The notes under the pieces are model-generated. The model saw only the letters and a list, made by a program, of their open reading frames with translations, was not told where the DNA came from and did not search any database. Position numbers and translations under genes: made by a program. This document shows positions 27,055-42,200 of a stretch of DNA of 64,000 nucleotides, in pieces. Origin of the DNA: Chamaelirium japonicum (lineage: Eukaryota; Streptophyta; Magnoliopsida; Liliales; Melanthiaceae); NCBI GenBank assembly GCA_947650365.1, contig CANTAL010000136.1:372001-436000 (forward strand). Direction: 5' to 3'. The number at the start of each line of letters is the position of its first letter. Position 1 is the stretch's first letter.

Positions 27055-28776
27055 TAAAGAATGGATACATTCATGGTAATGAATTAGAATGGATCATACG
27101 AATGAATTAGAATGGATCGTACGAATGAATTAGAATGGATCGTGCGAATGAATTAGAATGGATCGTACGAATGAATTAGAATAGATTGTGCGAATGAATT
27201 AGAATGGATCGTACGAATGAATTAGAATGGATACATTCGTGGGAATGTATCGTATGAATGAATTAGAATGGATCGTATGAATGAATTAGATTGGATCGTA
27301 TGAATGAATTAGAATGGATCGTGCGTATGAATTAGTATGGATACATTCATGGGAATGAATTAGAATGGATCGTACGAAGGAATTAGAATGGATCATACGA
27401 ATGAAATAGAATGGATCGTACGAAGGAATTAGAATGGATCGTACGAAGGAATTAGAAAGGATCGTACGAATGAATTAGAATGGATACATTCGTGTAAAAG
27501 AATTAAAATGGATAGTATGAATGAATTAGAATGGATCGTGCAAATGAATTTGAATGGATCATGCGAATGAGGATACATTTGTGCGAATGAATTAGAATGG
27601 ATCATACGAATGAGTAAGAATGGATCGTACGAATGAAATAGAATGGATCGTACGAATGAATTCGAATGGATCGTGCGAATGAATTAGATTGGATCGTGCA
27701 AGTGAATTAGAATAGATCGTACGAATGAACTAGAATGGGTACATTCGTGCGAATGAATTAGAATGGATCGTATGAATGAATTAGAATGGATCGTATGAAT
27801 GAATTCGAATGGATCGTACGAATGAATTAGAATGGATACATTCGTGCGAATGAATTAGAATGGATCATACGAAGGAATTAGGGTGGATCGTACGAATGAA
27901 TTAGAATGGATACATTCGTGCGAAAGAATTAGAATGGATTGTATGAATGGATAAGAATGGGTCGTATGAATGAATTAGAATGGATCGTGCGAATGAATGA
28001 GAATGGATCGTACGAATGAATTCGAATGGATCGTGCGAATGAATTAGAATGGATCGTATGAATGAATTCGAATAGATCGTACAAATGAATTAGAATGGAT
28101 ACATTCGAGCGAATGAATTTGAATGGATCATACGAAGGAATTAGGGTGGATCGTACGAATGAATTAGAATGGATCGTATGAATGAATTAGAATGGATCGT
28201 ATGAATGAATTAGAATGGATTGTATGAATGAATTCGAATGGATCGTACGAATGAATTAGAATGGATACATTCGTGCGAATGAATTAGAATGCATGATACA
28301 AAGGAATTAGTGTGGATAGTACGAAAGAATTAGAATGGATATATTCGTGTGAAAGAATTAGAATGGATTGTGTGAATATATTATAATAGATCGTATGAAT
28401 GAATTAGAATGGATCGTGCGAATGAATTAGAATGGATCGTACGAATGAATTAGAATGGATCGTATGAATGAATTAGAATGGATCGTGCGAATAAATTAGA
28501 ATGGATCATAGAATGAATTAGGATGGATACATTTGTGTGAATGAATTAGAATGGATCGTACGAATGAGTAAGAATGGATCGTACGAATTAAAGAGAATGG
28601 ATCGTACGAATGAATTAGAATGTATTAGGAATTAGAATGGATCGTATGAATGAATTCAAATGGATCGTATGAATGAATTCGAATGGATCGTAAGAATGAA
28701 TTAGAATGGATACGTTCGTGCGAATGAATTTGAATAGATCATACGAAGGAATTAGGGTGGATCGTACGAATTTGAA
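27055..28776 (-). repeat. Satellite block, inverted
   Basis: About 1.7 kb of minus-oriented monomers. Several variant units near 28,500-28,780 are truncated or irregular (for example GTATTAGGAATTAG). Orientation returns to plus at about 28,776 (GAATTTGAATGTATCC). Confidence 0.9.
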
Positions 28777-29632
28777 TGTATCCATTATAATTCATTTATA
28801 CGATCCATTCGAATTCATTCATACGATCCATTCTAATTCATTCGCATGAATGTATCCATTCAAATTCATTCGTACGATCCATTTCGATGCAATCTAATTC
28901 ATTCATACGATCCATTCTAATTTATTCGTACGATCCATTCTTACACATTTGTACGATCTATTCTAATTCATTCGCACGAATGTATCCATTCTAATTCATT
29001 CGTACGATCCATACTAATTCATTCGCACGATCCATTCTAATTCACTCATACGATCCATTCTAATTCATTCGTACGATCCATTCTAATTCATTCGCACGAT
29101 CCATTCTAATTCACTCATACGATCCATTCTAATTCATTCATACAATCCATTCTAAATCTTTCGCACGAATGTATCCATTCTAATTCATTCGTACGATCCA
29201 TTCTAATTTCTTCGTACGATCCATTCGAATTCATTCATACGATCCATTCTAATTCATTCATACGATCCATTCTAATTCATTCGCACGAATGTATCTATTC
29301 TAATTCATTCGTACGGTCCATTCTAATTCATTCGCACGATCCAATCTAATTCATTCGCACGATCCATTCTAATTCATCATTCGCACAATCTATTCTAATT
29401 CATTCGTACGATCCATTCTAATTCATTAGCACGATCCATTCTAATTCATTCGTACGATCTATTCTATTTCATTCGTACGATCCATTCTTACTCATTCGTA
29501 CGATCCATTCTAATTCATTCACACGAATGTATCATTCTAATTCATTCGTACGATCCATTCTAATTCATTCGCACGATCCATTCTAATTCATTCATACGAT
29601 CTATTATAATTCATTCGTACGATCCATTCTAT
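28777..29632 (+). repeat. Satellite block, plus orientation
   Basis: Plus-oriented monomers ending in the perfect symmetric joint CATTCTATAGAATG near 29,627-29,640. Confidence 0.9.
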
Positions 29633-29927
29633 AGAATGGATACATTCATGGGAATGAATTAGAATAGATCGTACAAAGGAATTAGAACGGATCATACGAA
29701 TGAAAAAAAATGGATCGTATGATGGAATTAGAATGGATCGTACGAAGGAATTAGAATGGATCGTACGAATGAATTAGAATGGTTACATTCGTGCAAAAGA
29801 ATTAGAATGGATTGTATGAATGAATTAGAATAGATCGTGCAAATGAATTAGAATGGATCGAGCGAATGAATTAGAATGGATCGTACGAATGAATTAGAAT
29901 AGATTGTGTGAATGAATTAGAATGGAT
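29633..29927 (-). repeat. Satellite block, inverted, short
   Basis: About 295 bases of minus-oriented monomers. They begin with the same phase (GGATACATTCATGGGAATG) as the inverted blocks at 4,405 and 11,567. Orientation returns to plus at about 29,927. Confidence 0.9.
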
Positions 29928-32900
29928 CCTTTCTTACTCATTCGTACGATCCATTCTATTTCATTTGTATAATCCTTTCTTACTCATTCGTACGATCCAT
30001 TCTAATTCATTCGCACGAATGTATCCATTCTAATTCATTTGTACGATCCATTCTAATTCATTCGCACGATCCATTCTAATTCATTCATACGATCCATTCT
30101 AATTCATTCGTACGATCCATTCTAATTCATTCGCATAATCCATTCTAATTCATTCATGCGATCCATTCTAATTCATTCATACAATCCATTCCAATTCTTT
30201 CACACGAATGTATCCATTCTATTTCATTCGTACGATCCACCCTAATTCCTTCTTATGATCCATTCTAATTCATTCGCATGAATGTATCAATTCTAATTCA
30301 TTCGTACGATCCATTCGAATTCATTCATACGTTCTATTCTAATTCATTCATGCGATCCATTCTAATTCATTCGCACGAATGTATCCATTCTATTTCATTC
30401 GTATGATCTATTCTAATTCATTCGCACAATCTATTCTAATTAATTTGTACGATCCATTCTAATTTATTCGCACGATCCATTCTAATTCATTTGCCCGATC
30501 CATTCTAATTCATTCATACAATCCATTCTAATTCTTTTGTACGAATGTATCCATTCTAATTCATTTGTAAGCTCCATTCTAATTCCTTCATACGATCCAT
30601 TCTAATTCCTTCGTACGATCCATTCTAATTCCTTCGTATGATCCATTCTATTTCATTCATATGATCCATTCTAATTCCTTCGTACGATCCATTCTAATTC
30701 ATTCCCATGAATGTATCCATTCTAATTTATACGTACGATCCATTCTAATTCATTCATACGATCCAATCTAATTCATTCATACGATCCATTCTAATTCATT
30801 CGCACGAATGTATCCTTTCTAATTCATTCGTACGATCCATTCTAATTCATTCGCACTATCTTTTCTAATTCATTCGTACGATCCATTCTAATTCATCAGC
30901 ACGATCCATTCTAATTCATTCGTACGATCCATTCTATTTCATTCGTACGATCCATTCTTACTCATTCATACGATCTATTCTAATTCATTCGTACGATCCA
31001 TTCTAATTCATTCGTACGATCCATTCTAATTCATTTATACGATCCATTCTAATTCATTCGTACAATTTATTCTAATTCATTCGCACAATCTATTCTAATT
31101 CATTCGTACGATCCATTCTAATTCGTTAGCACGATCCATTCTATTTCATTCGTACGATCCACTCTATTTCATTCGTACGATCCATTCTTACTCATTCGTA
31201 CGATCCATTCTAATTCATTCGCACAAATATATCCATTCTAATTCATTCGTACGATCCATTCTAATTCATTTGCACGATTTATTCTAATTCATTCATACGA
31301 TCCATTCTAATTCATTCATACGATCCATTCTAATTCATTTGCACGATCCATTCTAATTCATTCATATGATCCATTCTAATTCATTCGTACAATCCATTCT
31401 AATTCTTTCGCACGAATGTATCCATTCTAATTCATTTGTACGATCCACCCTAATTCCTTCGTATGATCCATTCTAATTCATTTGAACGAATGTATCCATT
31501 CTAATTCATTCGTACGATCCATTCGAATTCATTCATATGAACCATTCTAATTCATTCATACGATCCATTCTAATTCATTCGCATGAATGTATCCATTCTA
31601 ATTCATTCGTATGATCAATTCTAATTCATTAGTACGATCCATTCTAATTCATTCGCACGATCCATTCTAATTCATTTGCACGATCCATTCTAATTCATTC
31701 ACACAATCCATTCTAATTCTTTTGCACAAATGTATCCATTCTAATTCATTCGTACGATCCATTGTAATTCCTTCGTACGATCCATTATAATTCCTTCGTA
31801 CGATCCATTCTATTTCATTCATATGATCCATTCTATTTCCTTCGTACGATCCATTCTAATTCATTCCCATGAATGTATCCATTCTAATTCTTATGTACGA
31901 TCCATTTTAATTCATTCATACGATCCAATCTAATTCATTCATAAGATCCATTCTAATTCATTCGCACGAATATATCCATTCTAATTCATTCGTACGATCC
32001 ATTCTAATTCATTCGCACGATCCATTCTAATTCATTCGTACGATCCATTCTAATTCATTTGCACGATCCATTCTAATTCATTCATACGATCCATTCTAAT
32101 TTATTCATATGATCCATTCTAAATCATTCGCACGAATGTATCCATTCTAATTCATTCATACGATCCATTCTAATTCATTCGCACGATCCATTCCAATTCG
32201 TTCATACGATCCAGTCTAATTTATTCGTACGATCCATTCTAATTCATTTGTATGAATGTATCCACTCTAATTCATTCTTACGATCCATTCTAATTCATTC
32301 GCACGATCCAATCTAATTCATTCGAACGATCCATTCTAATTCATTCATACGATCCATTCAATTTTATTCGTATGATCCATTCTTACTCATTCGTACGATC
32401 TATTCAAATTCATACGTACAATCCATTCTAATTCATTCGTACGATCAATTCTAATTCGTTCGCACAATCTATTCTAATTCATTCGTACGATCCATTCTAA
32501 TTCATTAGCACGATTCATTCTAATTCATTCATACGATCCATTCTATTTCATTCGTACGATCCATTCTTACTCATTCTTACAATCCATTCTAATTCATTCG
32601 CACGAATGTATCCATTCTAATTCATTCATACGTTCTATTCTAATTCATTCGCACGATCCATTCTAATTCATTCATACGATCCATTCTAATTCATTTGTAC
32701 GATCTATTCTAATTCATTCGCACAATCCATTCTAATTCATTCATATGATCCATTCTAATTCATTCATACGATCCATTTTAATTCATTCGCACGAATGTAT
32801 CCATTCTAATTTATTCGTACGATCCATTCTAATTCATTCGCACGATCCATTCTAATTCATTCATACGATCCAGTCTAATTCATTCGTACGATCCATTCTA

Positions 32901-35559
32901 ATTCATTCGTACGAATGTATCCATTCTAATTCATTCGTGCGATCCATTCTAATTCATTCGCACGATCCAATCTAATTTATTCGCATGATCCATTCTAATT
33001 CATTTGTACGATCTATTCTATTTCATTCGTATGATCCATTCTTACTCATTCGTATGATCCATTCTAATTCATTCGCTAGAATGTATCCATTCTAATTCAT
33101 TCATATGATCCATTCTAATTCATTCGAACGATCTATTCTAATTCATTCATACAATCCATTCTAATTCATTCATACGATCCATTCTAATTCATTCGCACGA
33201 TCTATTCTAATTCATTCATACGATCCATTCTAATTCATTCACAAAATCCATTCTAATTCTTTCGCACGAATGTATCCATTCTAATTCATTCGTACGATTC
33301 ATTCTAATTCATTCGCACAATCTATTCTAGTTCATTCGTATGATCCATTCTAATTCATTCGCACGATCCATTCTAATTCATTTATACGATCCATTCTAAT
33401 TCATTCATACAATCCATTCTAATTCGTTTGCACGAATGTATCCATTCTAATTCATTCATACGATCCATTCTAATTCCTTCATACAATCCATTCTAATTCC
33501 TTTGTACGATCCATTCAAATTCCTTCGTATGATCCATTCTAATTCCTTCGTTCGATCCATTCTAAATCATTCCCATGAATGTATCCATTCTAATTCATAC
33601 ATACGACCCATTCTAATTCATTCATACAATCTAATCTAATTCATTCATACGATCCATTCTAATTCATTCGCACGAATGTATCTATTCTAATTCATTCTAA
33701 TTCCTTCGTTCCATTCGTACGATACATTCTAATTCCTTCGTACGAATGTATCCATTCTAATTCATTCGTACGATCCATTCTAATTCATTCGCACAATCTA
33801 TTCTAATTCATTCGTACGATCCATTCTAATTCATTAGCACGATCCATTCTAATTCATTCGTACGAACTATTCTATTTCATTCGTACGATCCATTCTTACT
33901 TATTCGTACGATCCATTCTAATTCATTCGCACGAATGTATCCATTCTAATTCATTCGCACGATCCATTCTAATTCATTCATACGTTCCATTCTAATTCAT
34001 TCGTACGAACCATTCTAATTCATTTGCACGATCCATTCTAATTCATTCATATGATCCATTCTAATTCATTCATATGATCCATTCTAATTCATTCGCACGA
34101 ATGTATCCATTATAATTCATTCGTACAATCCATTCTAATTCATTCGCACAATCTATTCTAATTCATTCGTACGATCCATTCTAATTCATTAGCACGATTA
34201 ATTCTAATTCATTCGTACGATCCATTCTATTTCATTGGTACGATCCATTCTTACTCATTCGTACGATCCATTCTAATTCATTTGCACGAATGTATCCATT
34301 CTAATTCATTCGTACGTTCCATTCTAATTCATTTGCACGATCTATTCTAATTCATTCATACGATCCATTCTAATTCATTCGTACGATCCATTCTAAGTCA
34401 TTCGTACGATCTATTCTTACTCATTCGTACGATCCATTCTAATTCATTCGCACGACTGTATCCATTCTAATTCATTCGTACGATCCATTCTAATTCATTC
34501 GCACGATCCATTCTAATTCATTCATACGATCCATTCTAATTCATTCGTCCGATCCATTCTAATTCATTCGCACGATCCATTCTAATTCATTCATACAATC
34601 CATTCTAATTCTTTTGCACGAATGTATCCACTCTAATTCATTCGTACGATCCACCCTAATTCCTTCGTATGATCCATTCTAATTCATTCGCACGAATGTA
34701 TCTATTCTAATTCATTCGTACGATCCATTCGAATTCATTCATACGATCCATTCTAATTCATTCATACGAGCCATTCTAATTCATTCGCACGAATGCATCC
34801 ATTCTAATTAATTAGTACGATCCATTCTAATTCATTTGCACAATCGATTTTAATTCATTCGTACGATCCATTCTAATTCATTCGCACGATCCATTCTAAT
34901 TCATTTGTACGATCCATTCTAATTCATTCATACAATCCATTCTAATTCTTTTGCACGAATGTTACCATTCTAATTCATTCGTACGATCCATTCTAATTCC
35001 TTCGTACGATGCATTCTAATTCCTTCGTACGATCCATTCTAATTTCTTTGTACGATCCATTCTAATTCATTCCCATGAATGTATCCATTCTAATTCATAC
35101 GTACGATCCATTCTAATTCATTCATACGATCCAATCTAATTCATTCATACGATTCCAATTCATTCGCACGAATGTATCCATTCTAATTCATTCGTACGAT
35201 CCATTCTAATTCATTCGCACAATCTATTTTAATTCATTCGGACGATCCATTCTAATTTATTAGCACGATCCATTCTAATTCATTCGTACGATCCATTCTA
35301 TTTCATTCGCACGATCCATTCTTACTCATTTGTACGATCCATTCTAATTCATTCGCACGAATGTATCAATTCTAATTCATTCATACGTTCTATTCTAATT
35401 CATTCGCACGAGCCATTCTAATTTATTCATACGATCCATTCTAATTCATTCGTACGATCCATTCTAATTCATTTGTACGATCCATTCTAATTCATTCGCA
35501 CGATCCATTCTAATTCATTCATACGATCCATTCTAATTTATTCATCCGATCCATTCTAA

Positions 35560-38500
35560 TTCATTCGCACGAATGTATCCATTCTAATTCATTTGTACGA
35601 TCCATTCTAATACATTCGCACAATCTATTCTAATTCATTCATACGATCCATTCTATTTCATTCGTACGATCCATTCTTACTCATTCGAACGATCCATTCT
35701 AATTCATTCGCACGAATGTATCCATTCTAATTCATTCATACGATCCATTCTAATTCATTTGCACGATCCATTCTAATTCACTCATACGATCCATTCTATT
35801 TCATTTGTACGATCCATTCTAATTCATTCGCACAATCTATTCTAATTCATTCGTACGATCCATTCTAATTTATTAGCACGATCCATTCTAATTGATTCGT
35901 ACGATCCATTCTATTTCATTCATACGATCCATTCTTACTCATTCGTACGATCCATTCTAATTCATTCGCACGAATGTATCCATTCTAATTCAATCATACG
36001 TTCCATTCTAATTTAGTCGCACGATCGACTCTAATTCATTCATACGATCCATTCTAATTCATTCGTACGATCCATTCGAATTCATTCGCACCATCCATTC
36101 TAATTCATTCATACGATCCATTCTAATTCATTCGTACGATCCATTCTAATTCATTCGCACGATCCATTCTAATTCATTCATACGATCCATTCTAATTCAT
36201 TCATAGGATCCATTCTAATTCATTCGCACGAATGTATCCATTCTAATTCATTTGTACGATCCATTCTAATACATTCGCATAATCTATTCTAATTCATTCG
36301 TACGATCCATTCTAATTCATTCGTACGATCAATTCTTACTCATTCGAACGATCCATTCTAATTCATTCGCACGAATGTATCCATTCTAATTCATTCATAT
36401 GATCCATTCTAATTCATTTGCACGATCCATTCTAATTCATTCATACGATCCATTCTAATTCATTCGTACGATCCATTCTAATTCATTCGCCCAATCTATT
36501 CTAATTCATTCGTACGATCCATTTTTATTCATTAGTACGATCCATTCTATTTCATTCATACGATCCATTCTATTTCATTCGTACGATCCATTCTTACTCA
36601 TTCGTACGATCCATTCTAGTTTATTCGCACGAATGTATCCATTCTAATTCATTCGTACGATCCATTCTAATTCATTCATACTATCCATTCTAATTCATTC
36701 GTACGATCCATTCTAATTCATTCGCACGATCCATTCTAATTCATTCATACGATCCATTCTAATTCATTCATACAATCCTTTCTAATTCTTATGCACGAAT
36801 GTATCCATTCTAATTCATTCGTACAATCCACTCTAATTCCTTCATATGATCCATTCTAATTCATTCGCACGAATGTATCCATTCTAATTCATTCGTACGA
36901 TCCATTCGAATTAATTCAGACGATCCATTCTAATTCATTCATACGATCCATTCTAATTCATTTGCAAGAATGTATCCATTCTAATTCATTCGAATGATCC
37001 ATTCTAATTCATTCGCACAATCTATTCTAATTCATTCGAACGATCCATTCTAAATCATTCGCACGATCCATTCTAATTCATTTGCACGATCCATTCTAAT
37101 TCATTCATACAATCCATTCTAATTCTTTTGCACGAATGTATCCATTCTAATTCCTTCGTGCGATCCATTCTAATTCCTTCGTACGATCCATTCTCATTCC
37201 TTCGTACGATCCATTCTAATTTGTTCTTACGATCCATTTTAATTCATTCCCATGAATTAATCCATTCTAATTCATAGGTACGATCCATTCTAATTCATTT
37301 ATACGATCCAATCTAATTCATTCATACGATCCATTCTAATTCATTCGCACGAATGTATCCATTCTAATTCATTCGTACGATCCATTCAAATTCATTCGCA
37401 CAATCTATTCTAACTCATTCGTACGATCTATTCTAATTCATTAGCACGATCCATTCTAATTCATTCATACGATCCATTCAATTTCATTCGTACGATCCAT
37501 TCTTACTCATTCGTACGATCCATTCTAATTAATTCGCACGAATGTATCCATTCTAATTCATTCGTATGATCCATTCTAATTCTTTCGCACGATCCATTAT
37601 AATTCATTAATACGATCCATTCTAATTCATTCGTATGATCCATTCTAATTCATTCGCACAATCTATTCTAATTCATTCGTACAATCCATTCTAATTCATT
37701 AGCACGATCCATTCTAATTCATTCGTACGATCCATTCTATTTCATTCTTACGATCCATTCTTATTTATTCGTACGATCCATTCTACTTCATTCGCACGAA
37801 TATATCCATTCTAATTCATTCGTACGATCCATTCTAATTCATTCGCATGATCCATTCTAATTCATTCATACGATCCATTCTAATTCATTCGTACGATCCA
37901 TTCTAATTCATTCGCACGATCCATTCTAATTCATTCATACGATCCATTCTAATTCATTCGTATGATCCATTCTAATTTATTTGCACGAATGTATCCATTC
38001 TAATTCATTCGTACAATCTATTCTAATTCATTCGCACAATCTATTCTAATTCATTCGTACGATCCATTCTAATTCATTAGCACGATCCATTCTAATTCAT
38101 TCGTACGATCCATTCTATTTCATTGGTACGATCCATTCTTACTCATTCGTACGATCCATTCTAATTCATTCGCACGAATGTATCCATTCTAATTCATTCG
38201 TACGATCCATTCTAATTCATTTGCACGATCTATTCTAATTCATTTATATGATCCATTCTAATTCATTCGTACGATCTATTCTAACTCATTCGCACGATCC
38301 ATTCTAATTCATTCATACGATCCATTCTAATTCATTCATACAATCCATTCTAATTCTTTTGCACGAATGTATCCATTCTAATTCATTCGTACGATCCATT
38401 CTAATTCATTCATACGATCTATTCTAATTCATTCGCACGAATGTATACACTCTAAATCATTCGTACGATCCATTCAAATTCATTCGCACAATCTATTCTA

Positions 38501-41500
38501 GTTCAATCGTACGATCCATTCTAATTCATTAGCACGATCCATTCTAATTCATTCGTACGATCCATTCTTTTTCATTCGTACGATCCATTCTTACTTATTC
38601 GTACGATCCATTCTAATTCATTCGCACGAATGTATCCATTCTAATTCATTCGTACGTTCCATTTGAATTCATTCGCATGATCCATTCTAATTCATTCATA
38701 CGATCCATTCTAATTCAATCATACGATCCATTCTATTTCATTCGTACGATCCATTCTTACTCATTCGTACGATCCATTCTAATTCATTCGCACGAATGTA
38801 TCCATTCTAATTCATTCGTACGATCCATTCTAATTAATTTGCACGATCCATTCTAATTCATTCATACGATCCATTCTAATTCATTCATACGATCCATTCT
38901 AATTCATTCGCGCGAATGTATCGATTCTAATTCATTTGTACGATCCATTCTAATACATTCGCACAATCTATTCTAATTCATTCGTACGATCCATTCTATT
39001 TCATTCGTACGATCCATTCTTACTCATTCGAACAATCCATTTTAATTCATTCGCACGAATGTATCCATTCTAATTCATTCATACGATCCATTCTAATTCA
39101 TTTGCACGATCCATTCTAATTCATTGATACGATCCATTCTAATTCATTCGTCCGATCCATTCTAATTCATTCGCACAATCTATTCTAATTCATTCGTACG
39201 ATCCATTCTAATTTATTATCACGATCCATTCTATTCCATTCCTATGATCCATTCTTACTCATTCGTACGATCCATTCTAATTCATTCGCACGAATGTATC
39301 CATTCTAATTCAATCATACGTTCCATTCTAATTTATTCGCACGATCCACTCTAATTCATTCATACGATCCATTCTAATTCATTCGTACGATCCATTCGAA
39401 TTCATTCGCACCATCCATTCTAATTCATTCATATGATCCATTCTAATTCATTTGTACGATCCATTCTAATTCATTCGCATGATCCATTCTAATTCATTCA
39501 TACGATCCATTCTAATTCATTCATACGATCCATTCTAATTCATTCGCACGAATGTATCCATTCTAATTCTTTTGTACGATCCATTCTAATACATTCGCAC
39601 AATCTATTCTAATTCATTCATACGATCCGTTCTATTTCATTCGTACGATCCATTCTTACTCATTCGAACGATCCATTCTAATTCATTCGCACGAATGTAT
39701 CCATTCTAATTCATTCATACGATCTATTCTAATTCATTTGCACGATCCATTCTAATTCATTCATACGATCTATTCTAATTCATTGGTACGATCCATTCTA
39801 ATTCATTCGCACAATCTATTCTAATTCATTCGTACGATCCATTTTTATTCATTAGTACGATCCATTCTAATTCATTCGTACGATCCATTCTATTTCATTC
39901 GTACGATCCATTCTTACTCATTCGTACGATCCATTCTAGTTTATTCGCACGAATGTATCCATTCTAATTCATTCGTACGATCCATTCTAATTCATTCGCA
40001 CGATCCATTCTAATTCATTCGTACTATCCATTCTAATTCATTCGTACGATCCATTCTAATTCATTCGCACGATCCATTCTAATTCATTCATACGATCTAT
40101 TCTAATTCATTCGTACAATCCTTTCTAATTCTTTTGCACGAATGTATCCATTCTAATTCATTCGTACGATCCACCCTAATTCCTTCGTATGATCCATTCT
40201 AATTCATTCGCACGAATGTATCCATTCTAATTCATTCGTACGATCCATTAGAATTAATTCAGACGATCAATTCTAATTCATTCATATGATCCATTCTAAT
40301 TCATTCGCAAGAATGTATCCATTCTAATTCATTCGTATGATCCATTCTAATTCATTCACACAATCTATTCTAATTCATTCGAACGATCCATTCTAATTCA
40401 TTCGCATGATCCATTCTAATTCATTTGCACGATCCATTCTAATTCATTCATATAATCTATTCTAATTCTTTTGCACAAATGTATCCATTCTAATTCCTTC
40501 GTACGATCCATTCTAATTCCTTCGTACGATCCATTCTCATTCCTTCGTACGATCCATTCTAATTCGTTCGTACGATCCATTCTAATTCATTCCCATGAAT
40601 TAATCCATTCTAATTCATACGTACGACCCATTCTAATTCATTCCCATGAACTAATCCATTCTAATTCATTCATACGATCCATTCTAATTCATTCGCACGA
40701 ATGTATCCATTCTAATTCATTCGTACGATCCATTCTAATTCATTCGCACAATCTATTCTAACTCATTCTTACGATCTATACTAATTCATTAGCACGATCC
40801 ATTCTAATTTATTCGTACGATCCATTCAATTTCATTCGTACGATCCATTCATACTCATTCGTACGATCCATTCTAATTAATTCGCACGAATGTGTCCATT
40901 CTAATTCATTCTTATGATCCATTCTAAGTCTTTCGCACGATCTATTATAATTCATTCATACGATCCATTCTAATTCATTCGTACGATCCATTCTAATTCA
41001 TTCGCACAATCTATTCTAATTCATTCGTACAATCCATTCTAATTCATTAGCACGATCCATTCTAATTCATTCGTACGATCCATCCTATTTCATTCTTACG
41101 ATCCATTCTTACTCATTCGTACGATCCATTCTACTTCATTCGCACGAATGTATCCATTCTAATTCATTCGTACGATCCATTCTAATTCATTCATATGATC
41201 AATTCTAATTCATTCATACGATCCATTCTAATTCATTCGTACGATCCATTCTAATTCATTTGCACGATCCATTCTAATTCATTCGTACGATCCATTCTAA
41301 TTCATTCGCACGAATGTATCAATTCTAATTCATTCGTACAATCTATTCTAATTCATTCGCACAATCTATTCTAATTCATTCGTACGATCCATTCTAATTC
41401 ATTAGCACGATCCATTCTAATTCATTCATACGATCCATTCTATTTCATTGGTACGATCCATTCTTACTCATTCGTACGATCCATTCTAATTCATTCGCAC

Positions 41501-42200
41501 GAATGTATCCATTGTAATTCATTCGTACAATCCATTCTAATTCATTCGCACGATCCATTCTAATTCATTTATACGATCCATTCTAATTCATTCGTACGAT
41601 CCATTCTAACTCATTCGCACGATCCATTCTAATTCATTCATACGATCCATTCTAATTCATTCATACAATCCATTCTAATTCTTTCGCACGAATGTATCCA
41701 TTCTAATTCATTCGTACGATCCATTCTAATTCATTCATCCGATCTATTATAATTCATTCGCACGAATGTATACATTCTAATTCATTCGTACGATCCATTC
41801 AAATTCATTCGCACGATCTATTCTAGTTCAATCGTACGATCCATTCTAATTCGTTAGCACGATCCATTCTAATTCATTCGTACGATCCATTCTTTTTCAT
41901 TCGTACGATCCATTCTTACTTATTCGTACGATCCATTCTAATTCATTCGCACTAATGTATCCATTCTAATTCATTCGTACGTTCCATTCTAATTCATTCG
42001 CACTATCCATTCAAATTCATTCATACGACCATTCTAATTCATTCGTACGATCCATTCTAATTCATTCCCACGATCCATTCTAATTCATTCATACGATCCA
42101 TTCTAATTCATTCATACGATCCATTCTAATTCATTCGCACGAATGTATCTATTCTAATTCATTCGTATGATCCATTCTAATACATTCGCACAATCTATTC
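35560..42200 (+). repeat. 3,343-bp tandem higher-order repeat (two units)
   Basis: Markers recur 3,343 bases apart: AATACATTCG at 35,611 and 38,954; TTAATTCAGACG at 36,911 and 40,254; CATGAATTAATCC at 37,254 and 40,597. Within the unit the offset drops to 3,320 (36.0-36.6 kb against 39.3-39.9 kb), a loss of exactly one 23-bp monomer in one unit. A third start may lie at 42,181, where the AATACATTCG marker returns after 3,227 bases. The first 2,670 bases of the window are a further copy. Confidence 0.8.
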
